From Leptonema illini DSM 21528 (GTDB lineage: Bacteria > Spirochaetota > Leptospiria > Leptospirales > Leptonemataceae): a stretch of 64,000 nt of DNA. Where the stretch lies: the NCBI RefSeq assembly GCF_000243335.1, contig NZ_JH597773.1:3156156-3220155 (forward strand). The letters run 5' to 3'. The position numbers were made by a program, and so were the translations under genes. Positions 54,255-61,732 of the stretch are shown here, piece after piece. The number at the start of each line of letters is the position of its first letter. Positions within the stretch are counted from its first letter, which is position 1. The notes under the pieces were generated by a model that worked only from the letters and a program-made list of their open reading frames with translations, did no database searches and was not told the origin of the DNA.

Positions 54255-54965
54255 TTACAGCGGAAGCCTTGCCCCCTCGTTCTTAAGCCATTTTTCCGCA
54301 AGTCGGAACTCCGACATCCATTCGGCGACCTGGGCCCAGAACGCAGGGGAGTGGTTGGGATGCCTCAGATGTGCCATCTCGTGCACGGCCAGATAGCGCT
54401 GTACGAAATCGGGTACCATGGCGAGTCTGTAGCTGAAGTTGAGGCTACTCCGGGAAGAGCATGATCCCCAGCGGCGACGGGCCATCGTCACTCCGACCTT
54501 GCTGACGTGCAGCCCCGTCTGGCGTCGCAGTTCTGACACGTGGGCGTTCATGCGCTCGAGGGTGGTCTTCTTATAGAAGAGAAGCAGAGCCGACTCGATC
54601 TTCTCGGGCGAAGCATGTAGACGCCTCGCCACGATGAGAGCGTCATCGCGAGCGACGACGGTAGCCCGGCCCGTGTTGCCAAACTGTAGCGGCAGCCACT
54701 GGCCGTTTACGGGAAAGGTCTCGCCTTCGGCAAAGGTTACGGGTGCCGGCCGTCGTGATGCCTGCTCGGCCTTCTTGCGCCTGATCCAGCCGTCATGTTT
54801 TGCAAGCATCTGTCGGATCTGCTCCTGCGTCGCTCGCATCGGTGCGCGCACCTGAAGCTCTCCGTCTGACGTCACGACGAGAGCCAGGGTGCGGCGACGA
54901 CTGCGAATCAACCGGTACTCATGCGAAAGGGATTGCGATGACACTTTATCAGAACGCGCAGACAT
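54255..54965 (-). CDS. YgjP-like (DUF45) metallopeptidase
   Basis: 236 aa, no signal. N-terminal RLIRSRRRTLALVVTSDGEL and APMRATQEQIRQMLAKHDGWI, then RRWGSCSSRSSLNFSYRLAM. Zinc motif VHEMAHLRHPNHSPAFWAQV (HExxH with the third His). This is the YgjP/M48-like layout. Substrate unknown. A stand-alone gene. Confidence 0.87.
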   Translation of the reverse strand: MSARSDKVSSQSLSHEYRLIRSRRRTLALVVTSDGELQVRAPMRATQEQIRQMLAKHDGWIRRKKAEQASRRPAPVTFAEGETFPVNGQWLPLQFGNTGRATVVARDDALIVARRLHASPEKIESALLLFYKKTTLERMNAHVSELRRQTGLHVSKVGVTMARRRWGSCSSRSSLNFSYRLAMVPDFVQRYLAVHEMAHLRHPNHSPAFWAQVAEWMSEFRLAEKWLKNEGARLPL

Positions 54966-55135
54966 ATGCTACAGGGTATCAAAACGACCGAAATACGGCC
55001 ATTCAGATGAGATATTGCTCCCGATAAGAATCCCCGCTATGGCGGCCTCTCTGTCAACCAGAATCGACATGACATCTGCCGCAGTCATTTCCAAACTTTT
55101 TTAACGATCGGGCTGATTTCGGTTGAATATGATAT

Positions 55136-55513
55136 ATGGCCACTGTAACCTGGTCGTATATCATGCCGAAGATGCTCTTTCATCTTCCGTTGCATCGATA
55201 CCGCTCTCTGGCCATCCTGCTTCTTCTGGCCACACTTTCAAGCGGACTTACAGGGTTAACCAACCGGCCTGAGACTGATTCTAACTCTGCGATCTGTTCG
55301 AACCGTCCCGCCTGGTCCGGGCCCGTCTCAATTTCACAAGAGAGCCCATCGCAGTCGCCGATCGTCGCAAACAATCAACCGGCGATCGAGGCAAAGCCTG
55401 AAAGCACTTATGCTCCCGTACAGTTAACCTCGGCGGCCGCATTTGAAAGGGAACAGGAACCCCGAACGGCGCAGAGGCCGCCTTTTTCGGCCCGGGCTCC
55501 TCCCCTCGGTTAG
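55136..55513 (+). CDS. Hypothetical exported small protein, 125 aa
   Basis: A hydrophobic stretch SLAILLLLATLSSGLTG near residue 25 looks like a signal or anchor. The rest is Ser/Pro/Ala-rich and low in order (SISQESPSQSPIVANNQPA). No ribosome-binding site is obvious and no family is recognised. It might be a real exported peptide before the oxidase operon or a chance frame. Confidence 0.35.
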   Translation: MATVTWSYIMPKMLFHLPLHRYRSLAILLLLATLSSGLTGLTNRPETDSNSAICSNRPAWSGPVSISQESPSQSPIVANNQPAIEAKPESTYAPVQLTSAAAFEREQEPRTAQRPPFSARAPPLG

Positions 55514-55598
55514 TCAGCGCATTTCACAAACCGTCTATCAGCGCTCTGCGATGCAGAGATGCCATATCTATGCCCTGATAACACAGGAGGTTTACCCT

Positions 55599-57020
55599 AT
55601 GTTTGATTATCCTGTTTTCGAAGTACCGATCATCGGCCAGAGGTTGCTCATGGCCATCGACGCCGTCACGCACGTTTTCGTTTCGCATGGCGGAGCGGTC
55701 GGCGGATCGGTCGTACTCGCCCTCGCCGCATGGTGGGCCAACAAAAAGAACGACCTTGCTCTTTACGAACTCGTGCGAAAGATTCTCATGGTTTTCTTTA
55801 TCGTCACGACGAGCGTCGGAGCTCTCACCGGCATCGGGATCTGGATCCATGCCAACATCATCACGCCGAACGGAATCGGAAGCCTGATTCGCGTCTTCTT
55901 CTGGAAATGGTTCATCGAATGGATCGTCTTCAATATCGAAGTGATCATGCTGATGATCTGGTTCATGACCTGGGAGAAGAACGCAAAAACCGAGGCCGGT
56001 CGCAAGAAATCCATCATGATCGGAGGCGTGTATGCGGTGTCGTCCTGGGTGACGATGCTCATCATCACGGCCATCCTCGGATTCATGCTCACGCCTAACT
56101 TTGAAGGTCAGCCGTGGATCGATCCCGAGGTATTCCCGGGCAAGGTGGATTACAATAACGCCCTGTTTAATCCGACATGGTTCCCCGGTCTGGCGATGCG
56201 CACGTTCTCGGCCATCGCATTCGGAGCGGCGCTTGCCATTCTCTGGACATGGCTTCTGACGGCCTTTTTCGGACCGAACGACGACGAGGCGAAAGAGCTT
56301 CGCGGAAAGGCGATCCGCTTCTTCGCGACAATCATGGTCGTCGCCGTTCCGATCGGCGCCGTCTTCGGCTTCATCTATCTGCGCTCCATTCCCGAAAGCG
56401 CCATGCAGATGATTCCGACGGCGATGATGACGCGGGCCTTTGCCGATCGCTTCGATCTCATCTATACGATCGTAGCGGCCATCGGCGTGACCGTCGTCGT
56501 CACAACGCTGCTGGCCTTCTTTCTGCCGAAGCGCATGCCCTATGTCGCCGCCGTGGCGATGGTGCTGGCCTTCGCCTCTTTCTGGGGATACGAGGAGCGC
56601 GTGCGCGAATTCGTCCGCAAGCCGTTCATTATCAACAACTACATGTTCGCGAACGGCATCCGACTTACCGACATCCCCTATCTGAACAGAGTGGGCGTGC
56701 TCAAGCATGCGGTCTTCTTTCCCGAAGAAGAGCGCGTTCTGAAGGCCGATCGTTCAAACATCGTCGACGTCGGACGCAGCGTCTACCGCATCGAATGTAA
56801 AACCTGCCATACGACGCATGGCCTCAATTCGCTTTCTGCTCTGACTCAGGGCTGGACGCGCGAAGCGATCCACAACCGCGTCTCGACGCTGCGCTCGGGT
56901 ACGACGCTTTTCATGCCCGACTTTGTCGGTACCGAAGCCGAGAAAGAGGCTCTTGTGGAGTTCATCCTCTCTCTTAACGCTCCGGGCCGCTACGGGCTCA
57001 CCGCCGGAGGTGCACAATGA
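55599..57020 (+). CDS. CydA-like quinol/cytochrome oxidase subunit with C-terminal cytochrome c domain
   Basis: 473 aa. ATG 55599 has a perfect AGGAGG 8 bases upstream. About nine membrane helices. Cytochrome-bd-like landmarks: AVTHVFVSHGGAVGG (heme-ligand-type His), GALTGIGIWIHANIITPNGI, and LIRVFFWKWFIEWIVFNIEVIMLM. The C-terminal 80 residues after about 390 form a cytochrome c domain with CKTCH and a later methionine (LFMPDF) as probable sixth ligand. I link it to the CydA-like OR-C type clade of bd-superfamily proteins by memory of that layout. It is probably a respiratory oxidoreductase at the inner membrane. Confidence 0.72.
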   Translation: MFDYPVFEVPIIGQRLLMAIDAVTHVFVSHGGAVGGSVVLALAAWWANKKNDLALYELVRKILMVFFIVTTSVGALTGIGIWIHANIITPNGIGSLIRVFFWKWFIEWIVFNIEVIMLMIWFMTWEKNAKTEAGRKKSIMIGGVYAVSSWVTMLIITAILGFMLTPNFEGQPWIDPEVFPGKVDYNNALFNPTWFPGLAMRTFSAIAFGAALAILWTWLLTAFFGPNDDEAKELRGKAIRFFATIMVVAVPIGAVFGFIYLRSIPESAMQMIPTAMMTRAFADRFDLIYTIVAAIGVTVVVTTLLAFFLPKRMPYVAAVAMVLAFASFWGYEERVREFVRKPFIINNYMFANGIRLTDIPYLNRVGVLKHAVFFPEEERVLKADRSNIVDVGRSVYRIECKTCHTTHGLNSLSALTQGWTREAIHNRVSTLRSGTTLFMPDFVGTEAEKEALVEFILSLNAPGRYGLTAGGAQ

Positions 57021-58342
57021 AATGGGAATTGCCTCTTGATATTCCCCTGGTCACGCCGACCCTGGGATTGCCGATCTGGTTATACGACGCCTTGCTGGTC
57101 ATCGTATTCGTCGTGCACATCACGTTTATCTACACGCTTCTTGGCGCATCGTTCGCTTCGGTGCTCTACAATATAACGGGGGTGTGGAAGAAGTCGAAGG
57201 TCGACGACGATCTGGCTTACCGACTAACGAACTTTACGACGGTATCTGAGAACATGGGAGCTCTGTGGGGCGTGGCGCCGTTATTGATCATCGGCGTGCT
57301 TTACACGGGCTTCTTTTATACGGCGATCATTAAGATCTCGCCGCATATTCTCCATATCATCTACGGAAACATCCTGGCCTTCCTTCTCTCCTATGCCTAT
57401 AAGTTTTCCTGGAAGAAGATGCAGGAGCATAAGGGGTTTCACATCCTGATAGGATCGGCCATGCTGATTCTCTTTTTCTCGTTGCCCTTCGTCTTCATGT
57501 CGATGACGAACCTCTACATGCAGCCTGAGCTTTTCGGGCAGGTGAAGGATATCTGGGATGTGATGCTGACGCCGCTGACGGGGTTGCGTCTGCTCAATTT
57601 CTTCCTGACGACGTTCACCTTCTTCGGCGCGGTAATGATCTTCTTCGCCACAAGATGGAACGATCCTGAAGACGCGGAGATCCGAAAGCTGGCCATAGAC
57701 CAAGGAAAGAAATGGATCCTGTTCAGCGCTCCGTTGAACGTCGCCATCCTGCCTCTGGTCCTCTTCGCCTTTTCGCCGCGCATCGGCGAAGGACTGATGA
57801 AAACGTGGTTTATCGCACTGCCCTTCCTCGCCGCGCTGATTCTTTTCTGGATGGTCGTGTATCTGATCAAACAGTTTACGGCCGGTGATTTCAGCCGCAA
57901 AGAAGGCACCGCGCTCTTCTCGGCCATGCTCGTAACCGTACTTCTCATGGCGACAGGTCGACAGGGATTGAGAGTCGTCTCTTTTGAAGAGCCCGTAAAG
58001 GTTCAGGCAGAGGCCACGCAGGCGTATATGAATAATATGCTTGTGGCCTATCACGAAGAACGGGCACGCGAAAAAGACAGACCGGAGCCGGCAGGCGACG
58101 AACGGCAACAGTTAGCCGAGAAGAAGGGATGCCTGGCCTGTCACAGCGTCGAGATCCGACTTGTCGGGCCGGCATATAAACAGGTGGCGGCGAAGTACCG
58201 ATCACCCGACGAGATCATAACCTCTATCCTGAAAGGCTCGAAAGGAAAGTGGCCAGAGCTGAACGGCGTAGCCATGCCGCCGAATCAGGTGACCGAAGCC
58301 GAGGCGCGAAAACTCGCCGAATGGATTCTTGAGCAGAAGTAA
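57017..58342 (+). CDS. Second CydA-like subunit (CydA'-type) with cytochrome c domain
   Basis: 441 aa, ATGA overlap with the preceding gene and GGAGG upstream. About nine membrane helices: LYDALLVIVFVVHITFIYTL, FTTVSENMGALWGVAPLLI, ILAFLLSYAYKFSWKKM. The last 75 residues carry cytochrome c motif KKGCLACHSVEIRLVGP and MPPNQVTEAEARKLAEWIL, with Met as likely axial ligand. The topology parallels the first subunit, as expected for a duplicated CydA/CydA' pair. No CydB or CydX is nearby. A terminator follows. Confidence 0.7.
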   Translation: MKWELPLDIPLVTPTLGLPIWLYDALLVIVFVVHITFIYTLLGASFASVLYNITGVWKKSKVDDDLAYRLTNFTTVSENMGALWGVAPLLIIGVLYTGFFYTAIIKISPHILHIIYGNILAFLLSYAYKFSWKKMQEHKGFHILIGSAMLILFFSLPFVFMSMTNLYMQPELFGQVKDIWDVMLTPLTGLRLLNFFLTTFTFFGAVMIFFATRWNDPEDAEIRKLAIDQGKKWILFSAPLNVAILPLVLFAFSPRIGEGLMKTWFIALPFLAALILFWMVVYLIKQFTAGDFSRKEGTALFSAMLVTVLLMATGRQGLRVVSFEEPVKVQAEATQAYMNNMLVAYHEERAREKDRPEPAGDERQQLAEKKGCLACHSVEIRLVGPAYKQVAAKYRSPDEIITSILKGSKGKWPELNGVAMPPNQVTEAEARKLAEWILEQK

Positions 58343-58404
58343 TGCAAAATCCGGGAATCAGATCGGTTCCCGGAACCGTATAACTCTTTCCGAGTGATTC
58401 CTGC

Positions 58405-58430
58405 GCCGGCCGCACTGGCCGGCTTTTTTT
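58405..58430 (+). terminator. Rho-independent terminator after the CydA-like pair
   Basis: GCCGGCC-GCACT-GGCCGGC followed by seven T. Confidence 0.85.
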
Positions 58431-58583
58431 CTACTATCTATCTCAAAATGGCTTTTATAGCGCAAGGATGCTGCGAGTCAGCTTTTTCTTCATGCCTGTA
58501 TCCCCTCATCACCGTCACGATTGAACTTTGATGTGTGATAAGGCCTGTGCCGCAATACCGTCCAGCTTTTTTAGCAGAAATTT

Positions 58584-59357
58584 CTATTTATGGTCCCTGT
58601 AATACTCATGCAGCTTTCTGAAGATATCTCGACTCTGCACGACCGTTCCGTGTCCGCTGATAACCTTATCAAAAGGCAGCTTCTCGACGGCGTTCAGCGC
58701 ACGCAGAGCCTTGATGGCATCGACCTTAGCGGTAAAAAGAGGCGGATAGGCGACAAGGCTTCCTCCGTAGAGCATGCGCTCCTCTTTGAAGAGCACGACA
58801 AGATTGTCGTCGGACCATCCCTCGCCGGGAAAGATGACCTTGATGTTGCCCTTTTCAAGCTCGAACTCTTTATCGATGGCGCCGCGCAGCTTCGGAAGCG
58901 GTGTGCGATCCCAGTGCAAGAAGGATTGTGACAGCCATTGATTCGCCTGAATCCAATCCTCTTCGAAGCGAGCGGCTGCGTTGCGCTGGATCAGAACAGG
59001 AATGCCTTCATCAACAAAGGCCTGGGCGCCGCCCGCATGATGCTGGTGTCGCGACGTGAGGATTAGTCCGCGAAACTCCGCATGTGTGAGCGTCATCGCC
59101 TTCCAGAGCAGCGCCTCTGCCGAGCGCGGCTGATAGGTCGCATCGAAGAAATAAACGCCGTTCTCGCCGATCCAGAAGACGCTGTTGGTCTTCCAGAAAT
59201 TCCCGTCCTCGACCGAGTAGATGCCGCCGCTCACATGCTTGATACGTAACGGCAGATCGGCGCGATCGGCCGGCACAAGCGGATCACGGCGGCTGACCGG
59301 ATGGCAGCCGGCAAAGACGGTCAGAGAGAAGGCGATGAGGGATGCAAGCCGGCCCAT
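58584..59357 (-). CDS. B1-type metallo-beta-lactamase-fold lipoprotein with altered zinc ligands
   Basis: 257 aa from ATG 59357; a GTG at 59381 is also possible. Signal LIAFSLTVFAGC with lipobox Cys. The fold follows class B1 enzymes: IYSVEDGNFWKTNSVFWIGENG, then TSRHQHHAGG where THxHxDRxGG is expected, GEGWSDDNLVV where GxGHxxDN is expected, LYGGSLV where GGC is expected, and VISGHG with the last His kept. So His116, Asp120, His196 and Cys221 equivalents read Ser, His, Trp and Ser. Either it has a different metal site or it is inactive. Not a predicted resistance enzyme. Confidence 0.8.
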   Translation of the reverse strand: MGRLASLIAFSLTVFAGCHPVSRRDPLVPADRADLPLRIKHVSGGIYSVEDGNFWKTNSVFWIGENGVYFFDATYQPRSAEALLWKAMTLTHAEFRGLILTSRHQHHAGGAQAFVDEGIPVLIQRNAAARFEEDWIQANQWLSQSFLHWDRTPLPKLRGAIDKEFELEKGNIKVIFPGEGWSDDNLVVLFKEERMLYGGSLVAYPPLFTAKVDAIKALRALNAVEKLPFDKVISGHGTVVQSRDIFRKLHEYYRDHK

Positions 59358-59411
59358 AATCCAGTGAACGGGCCGCCGCACTCTGATTCAAGGCCTTTTC
59401 GCTGATGGCAG

Positions 59412-59529
59412 GGCGGAGTTCCGACGTATGGCCCGGATTCTCATCCCGTCGGAGTTCCGACCTGGCCGCTGATTCGCCTCGTCGGAGTTCCGACCTATGG
59501 CCTGATTCTCATCCCGTCGGAGTTCCGAC
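59412..59529. repeat. Four spaced palindromes GTCGGA-GT-TCCGAC
   Basis: Copies at 59412-59425 (first base pair changed), 59448-59461, 59481-59494 and 59516-59529. Each is a 6-bp inverted repeat around GT, 33-36 bases apart, with the intervening CTATGGCCTGATTCTCATCC partly repeated too. It lies between the MBL-fold gene and the next plus-strand genes. It could be a regulator-binding array or a dispersed palindromic repeat of this genome. Confidence 0.85.
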
Positions 59530-59619
59530 CTACTGAAATCTGCGAAAAAGCGCCCCGGCACGCCAGAATTACGCTGACAGGCGGTCAAGAATACGGCAAA
59601 TCCGACCGATACAGGACGT

Positions 59620-59850
59620 ATGAGGGTAGAAGCGACACAGAACGTCTCCCGCATCGATGGAGTCTACGTTTATCCCGTACGTCGTTATCAGACCGATCCG
59701 GTTCCGCCCGTTGATCCGGTCCGTGAGCGCAGCTCCGCCCTCAGCGGCTCGCAGATTCGCGAGCAGAACTACCTCGAACTCTACTCGCCGTCGGGAATGC
59801 GTCGCATGAACACGTCGCCGGCTGCCTCGTTCATCGACCGTCGGGCCTGA
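59620..59850 (+). CDS. Conserved-looking small protein, 76 aa
   Basis: Starts MRVEATQNVSRIDGVYVYPV with AGGA just before. The middle is proline-rich (TDPVPPVDPV) and the end SGMRRMNTSPAASFIDRRA is basic. No signal, no domain. Coding composition fits its neighbours, and the frame ends 2 bases before the next gene. Function unknown. Confidence 0.5.
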   Translation: MRVEATQNVSRIDGVYVYPVRRYQTDPVPPVDPVRERSSALSGSQIREQNYLELYSPSGMRRMNTSPAASFIDRRA

Positions 59851-59852
59851 TC

Positions 59853-60113
59853 GTGTCTTTTCGCTCCGTCTTTCTTGTCGCCCTGGCCGCCTCTCAGCTC
59901 GGCTCCTGCTCGTATCTTGAAAAGCTATTTCATGGCGAGAAAGAGCAGTTTGATCCCTGTGATCCCTCCTACAATTATTACGACGAAGACGGACAGCATT
60001 ACATCAGAGACGAACTTGTTCGCGACGACGGTACCATCGACTATGAGCGCATCCTGAAAGGACTCGACCCGTCGCATTCACGCTGCGATCCCCTGAACAA
60101 AGAGCAGAAGTGA
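59853..60113 (+). CDS. Small lipoprotein, 86 aa
   Basis: GTG start 2 bases after the preceding stop. Signal VFLVALAASQLGSC gives a spirochaetal-type lipobox. The mature part is acidic and has Asp/Tyr clusters (DPCDPSYNYYDEDGQHYIRD) and two more cysteines. No family recognised. Probably outer-membrane anchored. Confidence 0.6.
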   Translation: MSFRSVFLVALAASQLGSCSYLEKLFHGEKEQFDPCDPSYNYYDEDGQHYIRDELVRDDGTIDYERILKGLDPSHSRCDPLNKEQK

Positions 60114-60249
60114 GAAGCAGCACGGCTGTGAAGAAGCCCCGCTAACAGGTCGAGTCCATACATCTGACAGGAAAGGCTTGACAGCTAAGGCCCGCGGGCA
60201 TTCTTCCTCGTGCCGGCCTCCTGCCGGTTCCTTTATTCACGAGGTTTCT

Positions 60250-60864
60250 ATGTCTTTGCGCCGTACTCTGCAATTCCATTCCCTTGACGATGTTCTCGTT
60301 GAGCTTTCCGCTCTTGACAGGGCGCAGATAACGACGACGGGTACATGGTCGTTTTATCAGATCCTGAGCCACCTTGCTGAAAACATAGAGAGCAGCATCT
60401 CACAGTATCCGCGCAGCATGCCCTTTGTGATTCGCCGGACGATCGGCCCGATGGCGCTGCGTCATCTCTTGAAAACGCAGGAGATGAAAAGCGGAGCGCC
60501 GAATCCGACGGCTCCGAAGCAGCGCGAAGAAGGCGACGAGAAGGCGGCCATGCTTCGACTACGCACAGCGATTGCCTCGTTCCGCGCCTATGAAGGTCCG
60601 ATGGCCGAGCATCCGTTCTTCGGCCCGATCAATAAGGAAGACTTCGAAGCATTGCATGCTCATCATGCGGCGCTGCACCTGAGCTTTGCGCATCCTGAAA
60701 CCGCGCAGACGAGGCCTTCGAAAGAACGCGCTGCACCATCCGAGAAAAAGGCTGCAAAGAAGGCGCCCGAAAAAACAGCAAAGAAAGCCACCAAAAAGGC
60801 CTCTAAGAAATCGGCGAAAAAAGCAGCAAAGAAATCTGCAACGAAAAAGTCCGCTTCGAAGTGA
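60250..60864 (+). CDS. DUF1569 (DinB-like) protein with a lysine/alanine-rich H1-like tail
   Basis: 204 aa from ATG 60250 with GAGG 6 bases upstream. The first 145 residues are DUF1569: LAENIESSISQYPRSMPF, GPMAEHPFFGPINKEDFEAL, and HAHHAALHLSFAHP, the last with histidines of the DinB-type four-helix bundle. The last 55 residues are a repetitive KKAAKK/KKATKKASKK tail like histone H1 or bacterial H1-like proteins. The tail is probably disordered and binds DNA or another polyanion. I do not know this fusion from elsewhere. Confidence 0.8.
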   Translation: MSLRRTLQFHSLDDVLVELSALDRAQITTTGTWSFYQILSHLAENIESSISQYPRSMPFVIRRTIGPMALRHLLKTQEMKSGAPNPTAPKQREEGDEKAAMLRLRTAIASFRAYEGPMAEHPFFGPINKEDFEALHAHHAALHLSFAHPETAQTRPSKERAAPSEKKAAKKAPEKTAKKATKKASKKSAKKAAKKSATKKSASK

Positions 60865-60940
60865 GAGCCTGAGGCAGCTCAGCTTCTCAGTGTGAATTGT
60901 TTTCGCTTGCTTTTCTTTGTTTGTCGGTCAAGCCTGTAAT

Positions 60941-61336
60941 ATGCGTGCCCGATGGCAAAACTGGCTGATTCAGGCTGAAGCCGATTTGCAATGGGCCGAG
61001 GATTCCTTTGCAGACGGTCACTATGCGGGGGTATGCTTTCTCTGCCAGCAAATCGGCGAAAAGGCCGTGAAAGCGCTCGCATACTTTCGTGGTGCAGATC
61101 TTGTAAGAGGCCACAGCATTCTTTCCATTTGTGAGGAACTCGAATTGAACGGCCCCGTTCGTGAGGCTGCAGCGCGACTTGACCTTTACTATATCAGTAC
61201 CAGATATCCTGACGCGCTGCCATCTGGCGCTCCTGCCGAGCAGTTTGTCTCGTCTCAGGCCAGTGAAGCTTTACAACTTTCGCGCTTAATTATAGCCCGA
61301 GTCAAAGAAGAGACAACCTCGGGGACTGAATCATGA
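60941..61336 (+). CDS. HEPN domain protein of a HEPN/MNT pair
   Basis: 131 aa from ATG 60941. HEPN landmarks: RWQNWLIQAEADLQWAEDSF, GVCFLCQQIGEKAVKALAYF, LVRGHSILSICEEL and LDLYYISTRYPDALPSGAP. An R-x4-6-H ribonuclease motif is not clear; the RGH of the GHS block is the nearest. It overlaps the MNT gene by 4 bases. The pair is usual for HEPN/MNT toxin-antitoxin modules, in which the HEPN member is the toxin. Confidence 0.85.
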   Translation: MRARWQNWLIQAEADLQWAEDSFADGHYAGVCFLCQQIGEKAVKALAYFRGADLVRGHSILSICEELELNGPVREAAARLDLYYISTRYPDALPSGAPAEQFVSSQASEALQLSRLIIARVKEETTSGTES

Positions 61337-61680
61337 CCAATGTCATCTTTCACCCCCCGAGGCATCCTGCCGACATGGCCTATCGCGAGGGAATCGTCAA
61401 GCAGCTTCAACTACTCCTGAAAGACCGAGTGGACCAGGCCTATATTTTCGGCAGCTTTACCACAGAGGGATTTCACGGAGATAGCGATCTTGATCTCATT
61501 TTGATCTGCCGCACTGAAGAGCCTTTCGTGGAAAGAGGACGGTCCTTTTTTGATCTTTTCGACCTTGGGATTGCCATCGACTTGCTCGTTTATACCCCAG
61601 AAGAATGGGAGCAAATCAAGAGAGAAAAACCCGTCGGATTCTGGAAATCTGCCGTTGCTACGCTGAGGCAGATCCTGTAG
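61333..61680 (+). CDS. MNT nucleotidyltransferase of the HEPN/MNT pair
   Basis: 115 aa. Pol-beta superfamily motif AYIFGSFTTEGFHGDSDLDL (GSx-Dx-D) with the third Asp in IDLLVY. In known pairs the MNT antitoxin adds AMP or other nucleotides to the HEPN toxin. ATG overlaps the HEPN stop. No terminator before valS, 52 bases on. Confidence 0.87.
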   Translation: MTNVIFHPPRHPADMAYREGIVKQLQLLLKDRVDQAYIFGSFTTEGFHGDSDLDLILICRTEEPFVERGRSFFDLFDLGIAIDLLVYTPEEWEQIKREKPVGFWKSAVATLRQIL

Positions 61681-61732
61681 CTCCGCTGCTGAAAATGGTT
61701 TTCAGGGCGCCCCGAAGCGGCAAACTGGGCCA

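Noticed and set aside
55524-56708. 394-codon open frame antisense to the first CydA-like gene
   Set aside because: His/Arg/Asp-rich composition is the mirror of a membrane-protein gene with high-GC codons; the sense frame has clear motifs and a perfect ribosome-binding site.
57281-58108. 275-codon open frame antisense to the second CydA-like gene
   Set aside because: Same shadow effect; no start signal or domain.
58584-59357. Beta-lactam resistance enzyme next to creBCD-like genes
   Set aside because: Key zinc ligands are replaced and it lies 28 kb from creD; no basis for a resistance call.
59412-59529. CRISPR-like array
   Set aside because: Repeats of 14 bases are too short, the spacers partly repeat, and no cas genes are nearby.
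59388-59654. Possible 88-aa lipoprotein with GRNSD repeats
   Set aside because: The repeats are translation of the palindromic DNA array, and the start is not supported. Kept as a repeat feature only.
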